Positions 50,754-59,922 of a stretch of 64,000 nt of DNA are shown piece after piece; position 1 is the stretch's first letter, and each line of letters opens with the position of its first letter. Under the pieces are notes generated by a model. That model made no database searches. It saw only the letters and a program-made list of their open reading frames with translations, and was not told where the DNA came from. The position numbers and the translations under genes are program-made. The stretch comes from Paenibacillus sinopodophylli (GTDB lineage: Bacteria; Bacillota; Bacilli; Paenibacillales; Paenibacillaceae). The stretch spans positions 1,337,339-1,401,338 of the forward strand of contig NZ_VDBO01000001.1 in the NCBI RefSeq assembly GCF_005930355.1. The letters run 5' to 3'.

Positions 50754-51482
50754 ATGACCATGCCAACAACCGCTCATATCAAGTTGCTGCAAAGCAGATT
50801 GCTTGATGAGCAGCGTGAAATTGAACACCGACTAGAAAGCAACGATCATTATGGCCTGTCCCATTCGCTGCGTGATGATACCGGCGAACTCACATCCATT
50901 GACAATCACCCCGGCGACACGGCAACCGAGCTCTATGAGCGGGAGAAGGATGTTGCTTTACTGGAACAGGAAGAACTTCATCTTAGACGAATTGATGCCG
51001 CTTTGAACGCTATAACAAGCGGTACCTACGGCATATGTGCGACCTGCAATGAACCCATCCCTCTCGAGAGGCTGGATGCCGTTCCCGATACGCTTCAATG
51101 TATTGAGCATGCGCCAAGGCAGCATTTGTCTCTTCGCAGGCCAGTTGAGGAACTCGTGCTTGATCCTCCATTTGGACGTACCAGTATGGATGAGCAAGAT
51201 TCCTATAACGGCTTCGATGGGGAAGACGCTTGGCAGATTGTCGAGCAATGGGGCAATGCAGATTCACCTGCCATGTCTGAGAACCGAGACGTTACCGATT
51301 ATGAACATGTAGGTATTGATGCTCTTGAGAATGATGGGTATGTTGAGCCGCTTGAGAGCTTTCTTGCTACCGATATTACCGGGCGTCACGTTTCCGTCAT
51401 TCGCAATCGTGAATATATGCATTATTTGGATACAGGTGAGGGTGACCATGGACTTGAGACGGACGATGCCCAAAATAATTGA
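50754..51482 (+). CDS. TraR/DksA-type zinc-finger protein (YlyA/YteA-like)
   Basis: 242 residues from an ATG at 50754 with AAGGAGG about nine bases upstream; a longer frame is not needed. A coiled-coil N-terminus is followed by Gly-Thr-Tyr-Gly-Ile-Cys-Ala-Thr-Cys-Asn-Glu-Pro-Ile-Pro, the DksA zinc finger (only one clear CxxC, the second pair being replaced by Cys-Ile-Glu-His). B. subtilis has ylyA at this locus, which acts on RNA polymerase in the forespore; here the gene faces the other way. Acidic C-terminal extension of about 110 residues. Confidence 0.82.
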   Translation: MTMPTTAHIKLLQSRLLDEQREIEHRLESNDHYGLSHSLRDDTGELTSIDNHPGDTATELYEREKDVALLEQEELHLRRIDAALNAITSGTYGICATCNEPIPLERLDAVPDTLQCIEHAPRQHLSLRRPVEELVLDPPFGRTSMDEQDSYNGFDGEDAWQIVEQWGNADSPAMSENRDVTDYEHVGIDALENDGYVEPLESFLATDITGRHVSVIRNREYMHYLDTGEGDHGLETDDAQNN

Positions 51483-51485
51483 TTC

Positions 51486-51824
51486 TCAATAGGTTTTGCC
51501 TTCCAGCTGAATTTGTACAATCCTAACAATATCCGCTATGTAGTCGCCGATAATCGGCAGGTTCAAAGCGCCAAGAATACGCAGTACGTATAGAATAGTT
51601 GCAGCAAAAAAAGTGAAGCCGATAGCGATTCCAACGCCTCTTGCTGTACCAGCAAGCAGGTTTTTCCAGATCAGCGTTCGCGGTCTGTTTAACAAGTCCA
51701 CATACTCCGCTATCTGGGTATGCTCCAAATCAGCAGCAATTTTCTGCAGCCGCCTATCGAGACTGCCTAACGAAATTTGTTCCTCACTGCCTATTTTCGG
51801 TTGTTCCGGCTTGTTTGTTTTCAT
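51486..51824 (-). CDS. DUF5665 membrane protein
   Basis: 112 residues from the ATG at 51824, nine bases after AAGGG; an ATG three codons earlier is too near. After a charged N-terminus with Ala-Glu-Tyr-Val-Asp-Leu-Leu-Asn-Arg-Pro, there is a membrane hairpin region Gly-Thr-Ala-Arg-Gly-Val-Gly-Ile-Ala-Ile-Gly-Phe and an amphipathic end. The family is widespread in Firmicutes; function not known. Confidence 0.75.
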   Translation of the reverse strand: MKTNKPEQPKIGSEEQISLGSLDRRLQKIAADLEHTQIAEYVDLLNRPRTLIWKNLLAGTARGVGIAIGFTFFAATILYVLRILGALNLPIIGDYIADIVRIVQIQLEGKTY

Positions 51825-51849
51825 AAGAGGCATCCCTTCGGGTCAACAA

Positions 51850-51937
51850 TAAAACGAGGCCTGACTTGCCAGCCGTTGCAAGCACTGCGACCATTCGGTC
51901 GCTTGCTGCAGCAGCCGGCAGGCGACAGCCTCGTTTT
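51850..51937. terminator. Long bidirectional terminator after ileS
   Basis: AAAACGAGGC and GCCTCGTTTTT enclose a long inner stem (GACC/GGTC, GCGACC/GGTCGC). It ends ileS on the minus strand and the opposite side on the plus strand. The stem is about 30 bases with bulges. Confidence 0.8.
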
Positions 51938-51968
51938 TCTGCGTGTAATGATCCTCTATACTATAACC

Positions 51969-54900
51969 TTAACCTCGGATGAAAATCCCTATTTCTTTGT
52001 CGCCAAGCGCAACTCTTTCCATTTCCGGCAACGCTTCGAAGACCACCGTCTGCACAAGCACGTTATCCCGCAGCACCTGTTCGAATGCATCGAGTGACGC
52101 TTTAAGCTCTGCGTCCACGTCTAGCACCAGATCAATGCGCTTCTCAATCGGAAGATCTAACTTCTTACGCGTATCCTGAACGGCGCGAATGACTTCGCGA
52201 ACCCAGCCCTCTTGTTCTAGCTCTGGTGTGATGTCCGTATTCAGCGCAACGGTTACACCATTGCTGGATGCGGATGCAAAACCTGACTTCGCTTGCTTCT
52301 CAACTAGAAGCTCATCAACAGCAATGGATAGCTGCTCGCCGTCCGCTCCCGTAAATTCAAAGCTTCCTCCATTTACGATGCTGCGCGTTTGTTCTGCATC
52401 CAAACCTTTCAATTGTGCTTGGATCGGTCCAACGTTTTTACCGTATTTCTTACCTGCGACCTTCAAATTCAGCTTAAGTGTGAAATCAACAAAGCCGCTG
52501 TCTGAATGTTGAACGGTGATCGACTTCACATTTATTTCGTCCTTCACAATATCCTCGTAGTCCGATACGTTAAAGTCTCGGTCAAGTGATACGATGAGCT
52601 CCGATAAAGGCTGGCGTGTCTTGATGCCCGTTTCATTGCGCACGTTGCGAGCCAGCTCAACGACCTGCTTCGCGCTCTCCATGTCGCGCTCCAGCGTCTC
52701 ATCAATCGCTGCCTCGTCCGCTTTCGGGTAGTCCGCGAGGTGCACACTGCCTTCGCCGCCTAAATTGCCGTAGACATCCTCTGCCAGCAATGGCGCATAA
52801 GGAGCTATTACACGCGACAACGTTAGCAGCACGTTGCGAAGTGTCTGGTATGCAGCTAATTTATCAGCTGTAAGCCCGCTTCCCCAGAATCGGTCACGAG
52901 AACGGCGGATATACCAGTTGCTCAGCTCATCAACAAAAACCTCGATCGATTTCGCCGGATTCAGGAAATCATTGACTTCAAGACCTTTATTAACGGTATT
53001 GATTAAGCTATTCAGGCGCGAAACAATCCAACGATCAAGCTTGTTGTCTGATTTCTTCTCCTCATGCTCGCTATAATTAAAGCCGTCAATTGAAGCATAC
53101 AAAGCGAAGAAAGCATGTGTATTTACAATCGTATCTATAACCTTCGATTTTGCTTCACCAACGATGCCGCGAGAGAAACGTTTGCTGTTCCACGGCGCGC
53201 TGTCAGCCAGCAATGCCCAGCGGAACGCATCTGTTCCATACTCATTGATGATCTCCCAAGGGTCAATAACATTACCTTTTGACTTGGACATTTTCTGACC
53301 GTTTTCGTCCAAAATATGTCCAGTCGAGATTACCGCTTTGTAAGGTGCCTTGCCATTATAAAGTGTTGATACGGCGAGCAAGCTGTAGAACCAGCCCCGT
53401 GTTTGGTCAATACCTTCGCAAATGATGTCTGCTGGATATTGCTCTGCGAATTGCTCTTCGTTCTCGAAAGGATGGTGATGCTGTGCGAAAGGCATAGATC
53501 CGCTATCGAACCATACGTCAATTACTTCTGGTGTACGGATCATTTCCGCACCTTCAGCGAACGGAGATTTAAGCTTAATACCGTCAACGTAAGGCTTATG
53601 AAGCTCAATATCCTCTGGTACTTCACCAATCGCCATCGCTCTCAAATCAGCAATGCTGCCCGGTGAATATTCCTTGCCTGTCACTTCACAAACCCACACA
53701 TTCAGCGGCGTACCCCAATAACGGTTGCGGCTGATGTTCCAATCCACTAGATCCTCAAGAAACTTCCCGAAGCGGCCATCGCGAATATGACCTGGATACC
53801 AATCAACGCTGTTGTTGTTTGCGATCAATTGATCCTTAACGGCAGTTGTATTAATGAACCAGCTCTCCATCGCGTAATAGATCAGCGGAGATTTGCAGCG
53901 CCAGCAGAATGGATAGCTATGCTCATAACGCTCTTTCGAATACAGTAAACCGCGTTCGCTCAAATTTTTGACGATATCAATATCGAGCTCTGCATCCTTC
54001 ACGAAGCGACCAGCAAAATCTGTTACTTCTGCTACATAACGGCCTGCAAGATCGACAACACTCAGCATGCTGATGCCGTTCTCACGAGATACTCGGTAAT
54101 CGTCCTCACCATGCGCAGGCGCGATATGAACGATACCTGTTCCGCTTGTATCGCTAACAAAGTCGGCAGCAATAATGATGTGTCCCTTGTCGATAGCCAC
54201 ATAGTTGTATGGCGGCTCGTAGCTTAAACCTGCAAGCTCAGACCCCTTGACGACCGACAACACTTCGTAATCGTCCTTTAGCACTTTTTCAGCTAAGTTC
54301 TCAGCTACGATATAAACCTCACCGTTTTTGGAAGCACGAACATAATTAAGCTCAGCGTTTACAGCAAGCGCAACGTTCGCCGGAAGCGTCCAAGGCGTTG
54401 TCGTCCAAGCTAGGACGAACTCACCAGTCTCTACAAGCTTGAACTTCGCTGTTGCACTTAGATCCTTAACGTCTTCATAGCCTTGGGCTACCTCATGCGA
54501 GCTCAACGTAGTTTGGCAATCCGGACAATATGGACTCACCCGGTGACCACGGTACAGTAAGCCTTTCCCGTGAATCGTGGATAAAATATGCCATACACTT
54601 TCGATATATTGGTTCTTCAACGTGATATAAGGATTGTCTAGATCTGTCCAATAAGCAATTGCCTCTGTCAACTCACGCCATTGCTTCTCATATTCGAACA
54701 CGCTGTCCTTACATTTTTTCACAAACTTCTCAACGCCATATTCTTCAATCTCTTGCTTGCCGGATATGCCTAGCTGCTTCTCAACGCCGAGCTCAACTGG
54801 AAGACCATGTGTGTCCCATCCAGCTTTACGAATGACGCGGTAGCCAGCCATAGTCTTATAGCGGCAAATAAAGTCTTTGATTACGCGGCCAAGTACGTGG

Positions 54901-55067
54901 CCGATATGCGGTGCACCGTTTGCGGTTGGCGGGCCTTCATAAAACACGAAGTTTGGCTTGCCTTCCCGGTTTGAGATCGATTTCTTAAAGGTATCTTCTG
55001 TCTTCCATTGATTCAGCACACGCATCTCGCGAGTACGGGCACGTTCTTTAACATCTACGCGTTGCAT
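51969..55067 (-). CDS. ileS: Isoleucyl-tRNA synthetase, long form
   Basis: 1032 residues, about 110 longer than the 921-residue B. subtilis enzyme. The HIGH motif is Pro-His-Ile-Gly-His in Pro-Pro-Thr-Ala-Asn-Gly-Ala-Pro-His-Ile-Gly-His, and KMSKS is Lys-Met-Ser-Lys-Ser-Lys-Gly-Asn. The Thr-Ala-Asn-Gly-x-Pro-His pattern and the size fit the eukaryote-like (type 2) IleRS rather than the usual bacterial type 1. AGGAGG lies upstream of the ATG at 55067. It is controlled by the T-box leader upstream. Confidence 0.95.
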   Translation of the reverse strand: MQRVDVKERARTREMRVLNQWKTEDTFKKSISNREGKPNFVFYEGPPTANGAPHIGHVLGRVIKDFICRYKTMAGYRVIRKAGWDTHGLPVELGVEKQLGISGKQEIEEYGVEKFVKKCKDSVFEYEKQWRELTEAIAYWTDLDNPYITLKNQYIESVWHILSTIHGKGLLYRGHRVSPYCPDCQTTLSSHEVAQGYEDVKDLSATAKFKLVETGEFVLAWTTTPWTLPANVALAVNAELNYVRASKNGEVYIVAENLAEKVLKDDYEVLSVVKGSELAGLSYEPPYNYVAIDKGHIIIAADFVSDTSGTGIVHIAPAHGEDDYRVSRENGISMLSVVDLAGRYVAEVTDFAGRFVKDAELDIDIVKNLSERGLLYSKERYEHSYPFCWRCKSPLIYYAMESWFINTTAVKDQLIANNNSVDWYPGHIRDGRFGKFLEDLVDWNISRNRYWGTPLNVWVCEVTGKEYSPGSIADLRAMAIGEVPEDIELHKPYVDGIKLKSPFAEGAEMIRTPEVIDVWFDSGSMPFAQHHHPFENEEQFAEQYPADIICEGIDQTRGWFYSLLAVSTLYNGKAPYKAVISTGHILDENGQKMSKSKGNVIDPWEIINEYGTDAFRWALLADSAPWNSKRFSRGIVGEAKSKVIDTIVNTHAFFALYASIDGFNYSEHEEKKSDNKLDRWIVSRLNSLINTVNKGLEVNDFLNPAKSIEVFVDELSNWYIRRSRDRFWGSGLTADKLAAYQTLRNVLLTLSRVIAPYAPLLAEDVYGNLGGEGSVHLADYPKADEAAIDETLERDMESAKQVVELARNVRNETGIKTRQPLSELIVSLDRDFNVSDYEDIVKDEINVKSITVQHSDSGFVDFTLKLNLKVAGKKYGKNVGPIQAQLKGLDAEQTRSIVNGGSFEFTGADGEQLSIAVDELLVEKQAKSGFASASSNGVTVALNTDITPELEQEGWVREVIRAVQDTRKKLDLPIEKRIDLVLDVDAELKASLDAFEQVLRDNVLVQTVVFEALPEMERVALGDKEIGIFIRG

Positions 55068-55095
55068 CTCTTCAGCCTCCTGTTTGTAAACAAAA

Positions 55096-55500
55096 ATAAA
55101 GCCTCATCCCTATGAGAAGGGACGAGGCTTAGTCGCGTTACCACCCTTGTTCCGCTAGCAAGTCTTATCATATGATAAGCAAGCAACTGAAGGATACAGC
55201 CCAATTGCGCTGTGCTTCATGCGGCACCTTAGTCACCAAGGCGAAACGGCTATCGCCCTCATCTGGCAGCGCGGCGCGTTTCATTCCAAGAAATATAGAG
55301 AATGTATAACCGAAAGCTATACTTTCCTATATTTGAACATGTCGTTCGTGTTCCCTATAACGGGGGACAGCCGTCAGCACTTACTGCTGCTCACGCAGGT
55401 TCGGCGCCGCTTCTCAAAGAGGATATTCCGTAATAGCACACACGCCGGGCTTTCAGCTGCCGCCGGCTCTCTGAGGAGTGAAGCTAAAACGTACTTGTTC
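55096..55500 (-). promoter_or_regulatory. Isoleucine T-box leader of ileS, interrupted by a dispersed element
   Basis: On the minus strand Stem I has the AGTA side near 55490, AGAGAGCCGG (55470 region) and GAATATCC, where ATC at 55424-55422 is the Ile specifier. The T-box core AAGGGTGGTAACGCG is at 55148-55134 and the terminator AAGCCTCGTCCC/GGGATGAGGCTT follows, with a T run to 55096. The span is over 400 bases because element B (55238-55336) lies between Stem I and the antiterminator. Uncharged tRNA-Ile should favour readthrough. Confidence 0.88.
55238..55336 (+). repeat. Dispersed ~100-nt structured element, copy B
   Basis: It runs from AAGGCGAAACG to CTATATTTGAAC. Hairpin one is GGCGA/TCGCC (copy A has GGCAA/TTGCC). 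Hairpin two has AAATATAG/CTATATTT and inner GTATA/TATAC (copy A has ATGAG/CTCAT). It lies in the middle of the ileS leader, on the strand opposite to transcription. Confidence 0.7.
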
Positions 55501-55538
55501 TTATCAGCGAAGTTTGAATCATCAATTTATTACTAATA

Positions 55539-55568
55539 GTTATAGCTTACCGTAGGGTCAAATGTCAA
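55539..55568 (-). promoter_or_regulatory. Sigma-A promoter of ileS
   Basis: On the minus strand TTGACA (55568-55563), 18 bases and TATAAC (55544-55539). It lies in the gap after divIVA and starts the T-box leader. The 528-base gap 55068-55595 is this promoter and leader and holds no gene. Confidence 0.75.
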
Positions 55569-55595
55569 ATAGCAATTCACCTAATGTTGCGAGTG

Positions 55596-56093
55596 CTAGC
55601 CTCGAGTCAACTCATGCTCCGACTGTCTCGAATGCGGTTCAAGCGTATCCCATCCATCTACAGAGAGCAGCTCTAGCTGTGCTTCTACCAATGTGCGAAA
55701 GCGGGCACGGTAAACGGAAGCTTGTTTCTTCAGTTCCTCGACCTCAAGTGAAACTTTGCGGGATTTCGCTAGCGAGTCATTGATAATGCGGTCAGCATTC
55801 TTCTCCGACTCTTTGATGATAAGCTGCGCTTCCTTCTTCGCATTGCTTCTTACCTCATCCGCAGCTTCCTGTGCAACAATAATCGTTTTGCTCAACGTTT
55901 CTTCAATGTTGGTGAAATGGTTCAGACGCTCCTGCAAACCAAGCACTTGGTTTTGCATCTCTTTATTTTCACGAATTAATGACTCATAGTCTTTGATGAC
56001 CTGATCAAGAAATTCGTTGACTTCATCCTCGTCATAACCGCGTAATCTCCGGCCAAACTCTTTGTTGTGTATGTCCAATGGCGATAACGGCAT
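55596..56093 (-). CDS. divIVA: DivIVA, cell pole and division site protein
   Basis: 165 residues. The N-terminal lipid-binding domain reads Asp-Ile-His-Asn-Lys-Glu-Phe-Gly-Arg-Arg-Leu-Arg-Gly-Tyr-Asp-Glu-Asp-Glu-Val, followed by long coiled coils. It binds negatively curved membranes at poles and septa and places MinCDJ and RacA. The order ylmH-divIVA-ileS is conserved. The C-terminal 15 residues are more variable. Confidence 0.95.
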   Translation of the reverse strand: MPLSPLDIHNKEFGRRLRGYDEDEVNEFLDQVIKDYESLIRENKEMQNQVLGLQERLNHFTNIEETLSKTIIVAQEAADEVRSNAKKEAQLIIKESEKNADRIINDSLAKSRKVSLEVEELKKQASVYRARFRTLVEAQLELLSVDGWDTLEPHSRQSEHELTRG

Positions 56094-56190
56094 TGGCGCA
56101 CCTCCTCTATATATTTATGACCCTTGCAACCGAGAAATACAATTTGAATGAGAACAAATTCGACAAGCAAAGGTAGAATCCTGCATCCGG

Positions 56191-56973
56191 TCAAATAAAT
56201 TTACCAACCTTGACTCGAATCCTGCCTTTTTTTGTCACGCCATCCACTTCCAGTACTTTGAATCGACCGAGTCCCTTGAAGGAAACGATATCGCCAGCCT
56301 TAAGCTGCTCCGAGGGATCCTCCTCCGACTTCCAATTCACACGGCATCTGCCAGCGCGAATCGGATCAACGATTTTGGAACGGCTAATGCGATAGACATC
56401 GCTTGCAATGCCATCGAGCCTCATGGAAGCAACAGATAAGCTCATTTCCTCCAGCTTAGGTACGACCGTCTGCAGCTGTGCCAAGGGGAGTGTGTCGGTC
56501 AGAACACTGATGCGATGAACTTGTCTCAAATGTATGTTTAAATAATCGGCTATTTCATCCATAACGACAATATGACAAAACTGCTCATGCACATGGATAT
56601 CGCCAATCCGATCGCGTTTAATGCCGAGTCCGAGTAAGGCACCCAAAAAATCGCCGTGATCTAATTCAAGCTGCGCTTGGCCTGGCCCATTGACAGAAAG
56701 CACAGAAATGCCTGTGCTCTCGTCATCCAAATCTCGGTAATCAGGCCCAATAATCGCGCGCTTGCGCTCTGCTTGCTCGTATCCACCATCGAAGCGTACA
56801 TGAACATCCGGATGGCGGTTAGCAAGAATCGTAACAATCTGCACTTGCCTAGGGTCTAAAAAATCGGTCCGCTTCAGCTCATGCTGCTGTGCGGACCGCT
56901 CGATCCATTCCTCAGCCCGATCAACAAAAGGTTTCTCATCGGGATGGAAATGATTGTATATGCCTTGTTTCAT
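56191..56973 (-). CDS. ylmH: YlmH, S4-domain RNA-binding protein
   Basis: 260 residues. An N-terminal domain with His-Pro-Asp-Glu-Lys-Pro-Phe-Val-Asp-Arg-Ala, a central RNA-binding region with Glu-Gln-Phe-Cys-His-Ile-Val-Val, and a C-terminal S4 domain from about 185 (Leu-Asp-Gly-Ile-Ala-Ser-Asp-Val-Tyr-Arg). YlmH is a ribosome-associated factor of the division gene cluster. Its start lies about 15 bases after the yggT stop. Confidence 0.92.
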   Translation of the reverse strand: MKQGIYNHFHPDEKPFVDRAEEWIERSAQQHELKRTDFLDPRQVQIVTILANRHPDVHVRFDGGYEQAERKRAIIGPDYRDLDDESTGISVLSVNGPGQAQLELDHGDFLGALLGLGIKRDRIGDIHVHEQFCHIVVMDEIADYLNIHLRQVHRISVLTDTLPLAQLQTVVPKLEEMSLSVASMRLDGIASDVYRISRSKIVDPIRAGRCRVNWKSEEDPSEQLKAGDIVSFKGLGRFKVLEVDGVTKKGRIRVKVGKFI

Positions 56974-56987
56974 GCGTGATCATTCCT

Positions 56988-57254
56988 TTAAATAAAAAAT
57001 CCAATTACTGCAATTAAGCCTGCTGCTACGAATTGAAGCGCGAATACAGCTAGAATCGGAGATAGGTCCAGCATGCCTCCAATTGGCGGTATAAATCTTC
57101 TGAATATGCCTAAGTACGGCTCTACAGCCTTGCCCAGAAAGACGCCGATAAAGCTCTCTCGAGCATTCGGTAGCCAAGAGAGAAGTACGTAACCGATAAT
57201 CATAAACGTGTAGATCTGCTGGGCTAATTTAATTATGCTATAAACTTCATTCAT
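56988..57254 (-). CDS. YggT family membrane protein (YlmG)
   Basis: 88 residues with two hydrophobic helices and the typical motif Leu-Leu-Ser-Trp-Leu-Pro-Asn then Pro-Tyr-Leu-Gly-Ile-Phe-Arg-Arg-Phe-Ile-Pro. The family is linked to cell shape and osmotic stress, and in chloroplasts to nucleoid distribution. It lies between sepF and ylmH as in Bacillus. Confidence 0.92.
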   Translation of the reverse strand: MNEVYSIIKLAQQIYTFMIIGYVLLSWLPNARESFIGVFLGKAVEPYLGIFRRFIPPIGGMLDLSPILAVFALQFVAAGLIAVIGFFI

Positions 57255-57264
57255 TAACTCAAGG

Positions 57265-57714
57265 TCACCTCATTTTGTTGTAGTCGTTCTCCTCCGCCAG
57301 CATTTCCGTTATAGCACCTTGAATTTCCACTGAATCAGGCGTGCATAGAAAAATGTTGGGGCCAAGCTTAGATATGCTTCCGCTTAAAGCGTACACTGTG
57401 CCGCTAAGGAAATCAACAATCCGAACAGCAAGATCATTGCGCACGCGTTGCAGATTCACAATAACAGCACGCCGCGAACGCAGATGATCTGCAATCTCTT
57501 GCGCTTCATCATAAGAACGAGGCTCGCTAAGCACCACGCGAACATTTTTCTGCGAGTGGATGCTGACGACGTTATTGCTCTTTGAGTTTTTACGTGCTTC
57601 GAAGGGAGAAGTTTCAGCTTCTTGCTCTTCTGGTTGAACAACCCGTTCTCTCTCTACAACTTCTTCTTCATCCTGCAAGCCGAGAAAGCTCATCACTTTA
57701 TTCATGACACTCAT
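57265..57714 (-). CDS. sepF: SepF, FtsZ-ring membrane anchor
   Basis: 149 residues. A membrane-targeting N-terminus is followed by an acidic linker, then the SepF domain with Asp-Glu-Ala-Gln-Glu-Ile-Ala-Asp and [13 protein letters not shown]. It bundles FtsZ at the septum. It lies between yggS and yggT, four bases after the yggS stop. Confidence 0.95.
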   Translation of the reverse strand: MSVMNKVMSFLGLQDEEEVVERERVVQPEEQEAETSPFEARKNSKSNNVVSIHSQKNVRVVLSEPRSYDEAQEIADHLRSRRAVIVNLQRVRNDLAVRIVDFLSGTVYALSGSISKLGPNIFLCTPDSVEIQGAITEMLAEENDYNKMR

Positions 57715-57717
57715 TGT

Positions 57718-58437
57718 CTATTCCTCCTCTTTTCCTACAAGTATCGTACCTAATCGGATCCAAGTTGCGCCTTCTTCAATCGCTACATCAAAATCATTCG
57801 ACATCCCCATTGATAAATGGGTGATCGTATGACCGTACTCTGAGCTGCTTTGGATCTCATCACGTAGCTCGCGCAGCGCTTTGAACACCGGCCTTGTTTG
57901 CTCGGGTTCAGCTTCATACGGTGCCATTGTCATAAGACCAATAGGGGTTATGCCTTTGAACCGAGCCAATTGCTCCACGAACAGCGGAAGCTCCTGAGGA
58001 GCTAAACCTTGCTTCGTGCCTTCTCCTGACACATTGACCTGAATAAAGCAGGGAACGACAATGCCGAGCTGTTTAGCCCGTTTATCAATCGTCTCCGCAA
58101 GCGACAGCCTGTCCAACGAATGCATGTATGTAAATTTCCCGATGACATCCTTTACTTTATTCGATTGCAATGAACCGATAAAATGCCAGACAGGCTGATC
58201 GTCTGTTCCTGAACCTGTGTTCTCGGTAATCGCTTCCCATTTCTCCTGTGCATCCTGCCATCTATTTTCACCTAATTGACGAAAACAATGGGCAAGTGCT
58301 GCCTTTGTTGTGTCCAAAGACACGTATTTAGTGACGGCAATAATCTGCACATCGTCCCTGCTGCGTCCTGATCGCTCGCAAGCTCTCGCTATTCTGTCTT
58401 CTACGAGCAGTATTCTATCTTCAAAAGTTAACGACAT
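57718..58437 (-). CDS. yggS: YggS family PLP-binding protein (YlmE)
   Basis: 239 residues with the PLP lysine Lys37 in Ile-Ile-Ala-Val-Thr-Lys-Tyr-Val and later Gly-Glu-Asn-Arg-Trp and Ser-Met-Gly-Met-Ser-Asn-Asp-Phe motifs. It is a PLP homeostasis protein with no known enzymatic reaction. It overlaps nothing and is followed by sepF. Confidence 0.94.
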   Translation of the reverse strand: MSLTFEDRILLVEDRIARACERSGRSRDDVQIIAVTKYVSLDTTKAALAHCFRQLGENRWQDAQEKWEAITENTGSGTDDQPVWHFIGSLQSNKVKDVIGKFTYMHSLDRLSLAETIDKRAKQLGIVVPCFIQVNVSGEGTKQGLAPQELPLFVEQLARFKGITPIGLMTMAPYEAEPEQTRPVFKALRELRDEIQSSSEYGHTITHLSMGMSNDFDVAIEEGATWIRLGTILVGKEEE

Positions 58438-58440
58438 GGT

Positions 58441-59292
58441 TCACCTCTCCTGAATGCCAATCCAACTGGCCATGCGGCCGGTCATGCCACCTTCTTTGCG
58501 ATGAGAATAGAATAAATCCGTCCTGCATCCGGTGCACCACTCTGTTAATTCGATACCGATCGGCAAAATTCCTGCTTTTATCATAATCTGTCGGTTTATT
58601 TCTTTCAAGTTCAAGCTCGCCTTGCCGCTCGGGCCCTTCAGAAGCAGCTTATTTGCCTCCCCCTCTTCTAATTTAAGTTCATCCAGAAGCCGCTCAACAT
58701 GCGCAATAACAGGGCCGTCAACCTCATAGCAGCAGCTTCCAATGGATGGTCCTATCGCCGCGATCAGACGCTCAGGGCTCGTGCCGTAAGCTTCCTGCAT
58801 CGCTCGTACCGTCTCCGCAGCAATTTGCTGGACGGTTCCCTTCCAGCCTGCATGCGCAAGGGCAACGGCATGATGCTGTGGATCATAGAAATATAGCGGT
58901 ACACAGTCGGCATAGAAAGACGCGAGCAGCACACCAGGCACGTCCGTCATGATGGCATCACAATCCTTAAGCACATCATCCAGCGAGGCTCTTCCGCGTC
59001 CTCTGTCTTGCTCCCTAACCTGCGAGACGCGATTCCCATGCACCTGCTCCGCGCAGGTCCACGCCTCAAAGCTCCACGCTATCGCGTTCGTCAACCGTTT
59101 ACGGTTCGCAATGACGTCTTGATCCGAATCACCCACATGCATCCCCATATTGAACGAAGCCCATGGCGCTTGGCTAACGCCACCGTCCCTCCCTGTAAAT
59201 CCCGCAGTCATGCCTGCATAACGTTCGTTCCATTGTGACAATAAAAAAAGCGAAGGTTCCTTCGCCGATTGCTTACGTTCAAATGCTTCCAT
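58441..59292 (-). CDS. pgeF: Polyphenol oxidase / purine nucleoside phosphorylase-type protein (YlmD)
   Basis: 283 residues with the metal motifs His-Gly-Asn-Arg-Val, Phe-Tyr-Ala-Asp-Cys-Val-Pro-Leu and Ala-His-Ala-Gly-Trp-Lys-Gly-Thr of the YfiH/PgeF family. Such proteins act on adenosine or on peptidoglycan editing. It is the first gene of the ylmDE-sepF run. Confidence 0.93.
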   Translation of the reverse strand: MEAFERKQSAKEPSLFLLSQWNERYAGMTAGFTGRDGGVSQAPWASFNMGMHVGDSDQDVIANRKRLTNAIAWSFEAWTCAEQVHGNRVSQVREQDRGRGRASLDDVLKDCDAIMTDVPGVLLASFYADCVPLYFYDPQHHAVALAHAGWKGTVQQIAAETVRAMQEAYGTSPERLIAAIGPSIGSCCYEVDGPVIAHVERLLDELKLEEGEANKLLLKGPSGKASLNLKEINRQIMIKAGILPIGIELTEWCTGCRTDLFYSHRKEGGMTGRMASWIGIQER

Positions 59293-59350
59293 TTTGTTTC
59301 ACCTCTATTATTGACTTGCATCGCAAGCCAGCTATAGCCAGTTTATCCTG

Positions 59351-59632
59351 TTATGAACGAGCGTGCAAATCCTCTTCCTCCGGGCGCAGCTGTTTCGTAT
59401 CATCCATCCGAACGAGCACAACATCGGCTCCGATTTTTACAATATTGCGCCATGGGATAACAACCTCTGTACCTCCGCCGCCGAACATCCCCAAAAACTT
59501 TGTAAACTGGGGTACGACGATTGAATCAATGCGTCCCTGACGCAAATCAAGCTCCAAATCACTAATTTGGCCTAGTTTTTTCCCATCTACAATATTAATG
59601 ACATCCTTAGTCTGAAAATCAGATATTTTCAA
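59351..59632 (-). CDS. YlmC/YmxH family PRC-barrel protein
   Basis: 93 residues from a TTG start at 59632 with a weak binding site. It has the PRC-barrel pattern Ile-Ser-Asp-Leu-Glu-Leu-Asp-Leu-Arg-Gln-Gly-Arg and a Gly-Gly-Gly-Gly loop. YmxH is expressed in sporulation. In B. subtilis ylmA lies between sigG and this gene; it is missing here. The 257 bases upstream (59633-59889) show no gene. Confidence 0.88.
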   Translation of the reverse strand: MKISDFQTKDVINIVDGKKLGQISDLELDLRQGRIDSIVVPQFTKFLGMFGGGGTEVVIPWRNIVKIGADVVLVRMDDTKQLRPEEEDLHARS

Positions 59633-59889
59633 TTCCGTTCACCACTTTTCAAGTAGAGTGATCGTCCATTTACCTCTCCTATAACTATATGAGCATTTCG
59701 CCCAAAATGTCCTTCTGTTCAAAAAAACAGTTGGCTGCACATGATTTCATACAAGCTCATACAAACTTTTAAACGCACTAGGGATATACCGTTGCACGGT
59801 TTGGAACCTATGCTTGCGCCCAGCTATGCCTTTTTCTTTCACGTTTAATCTTTTGAATGCATGGATTACCTTATGTACCGTATTTACGC

Positions 59890-59922
59890 AAAAAAACGGT
59901 GCCTCGCGGCACCGTTTTTTTA
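59890..59922. terminator. Terminator after sigG
   Basis: AACGGTGCC and GGCACCGTT pair around a four-base loop, with seven As before and seven Ts after. It overlaps the sigG stop codon and works on both strands. Confidence 0.92.
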
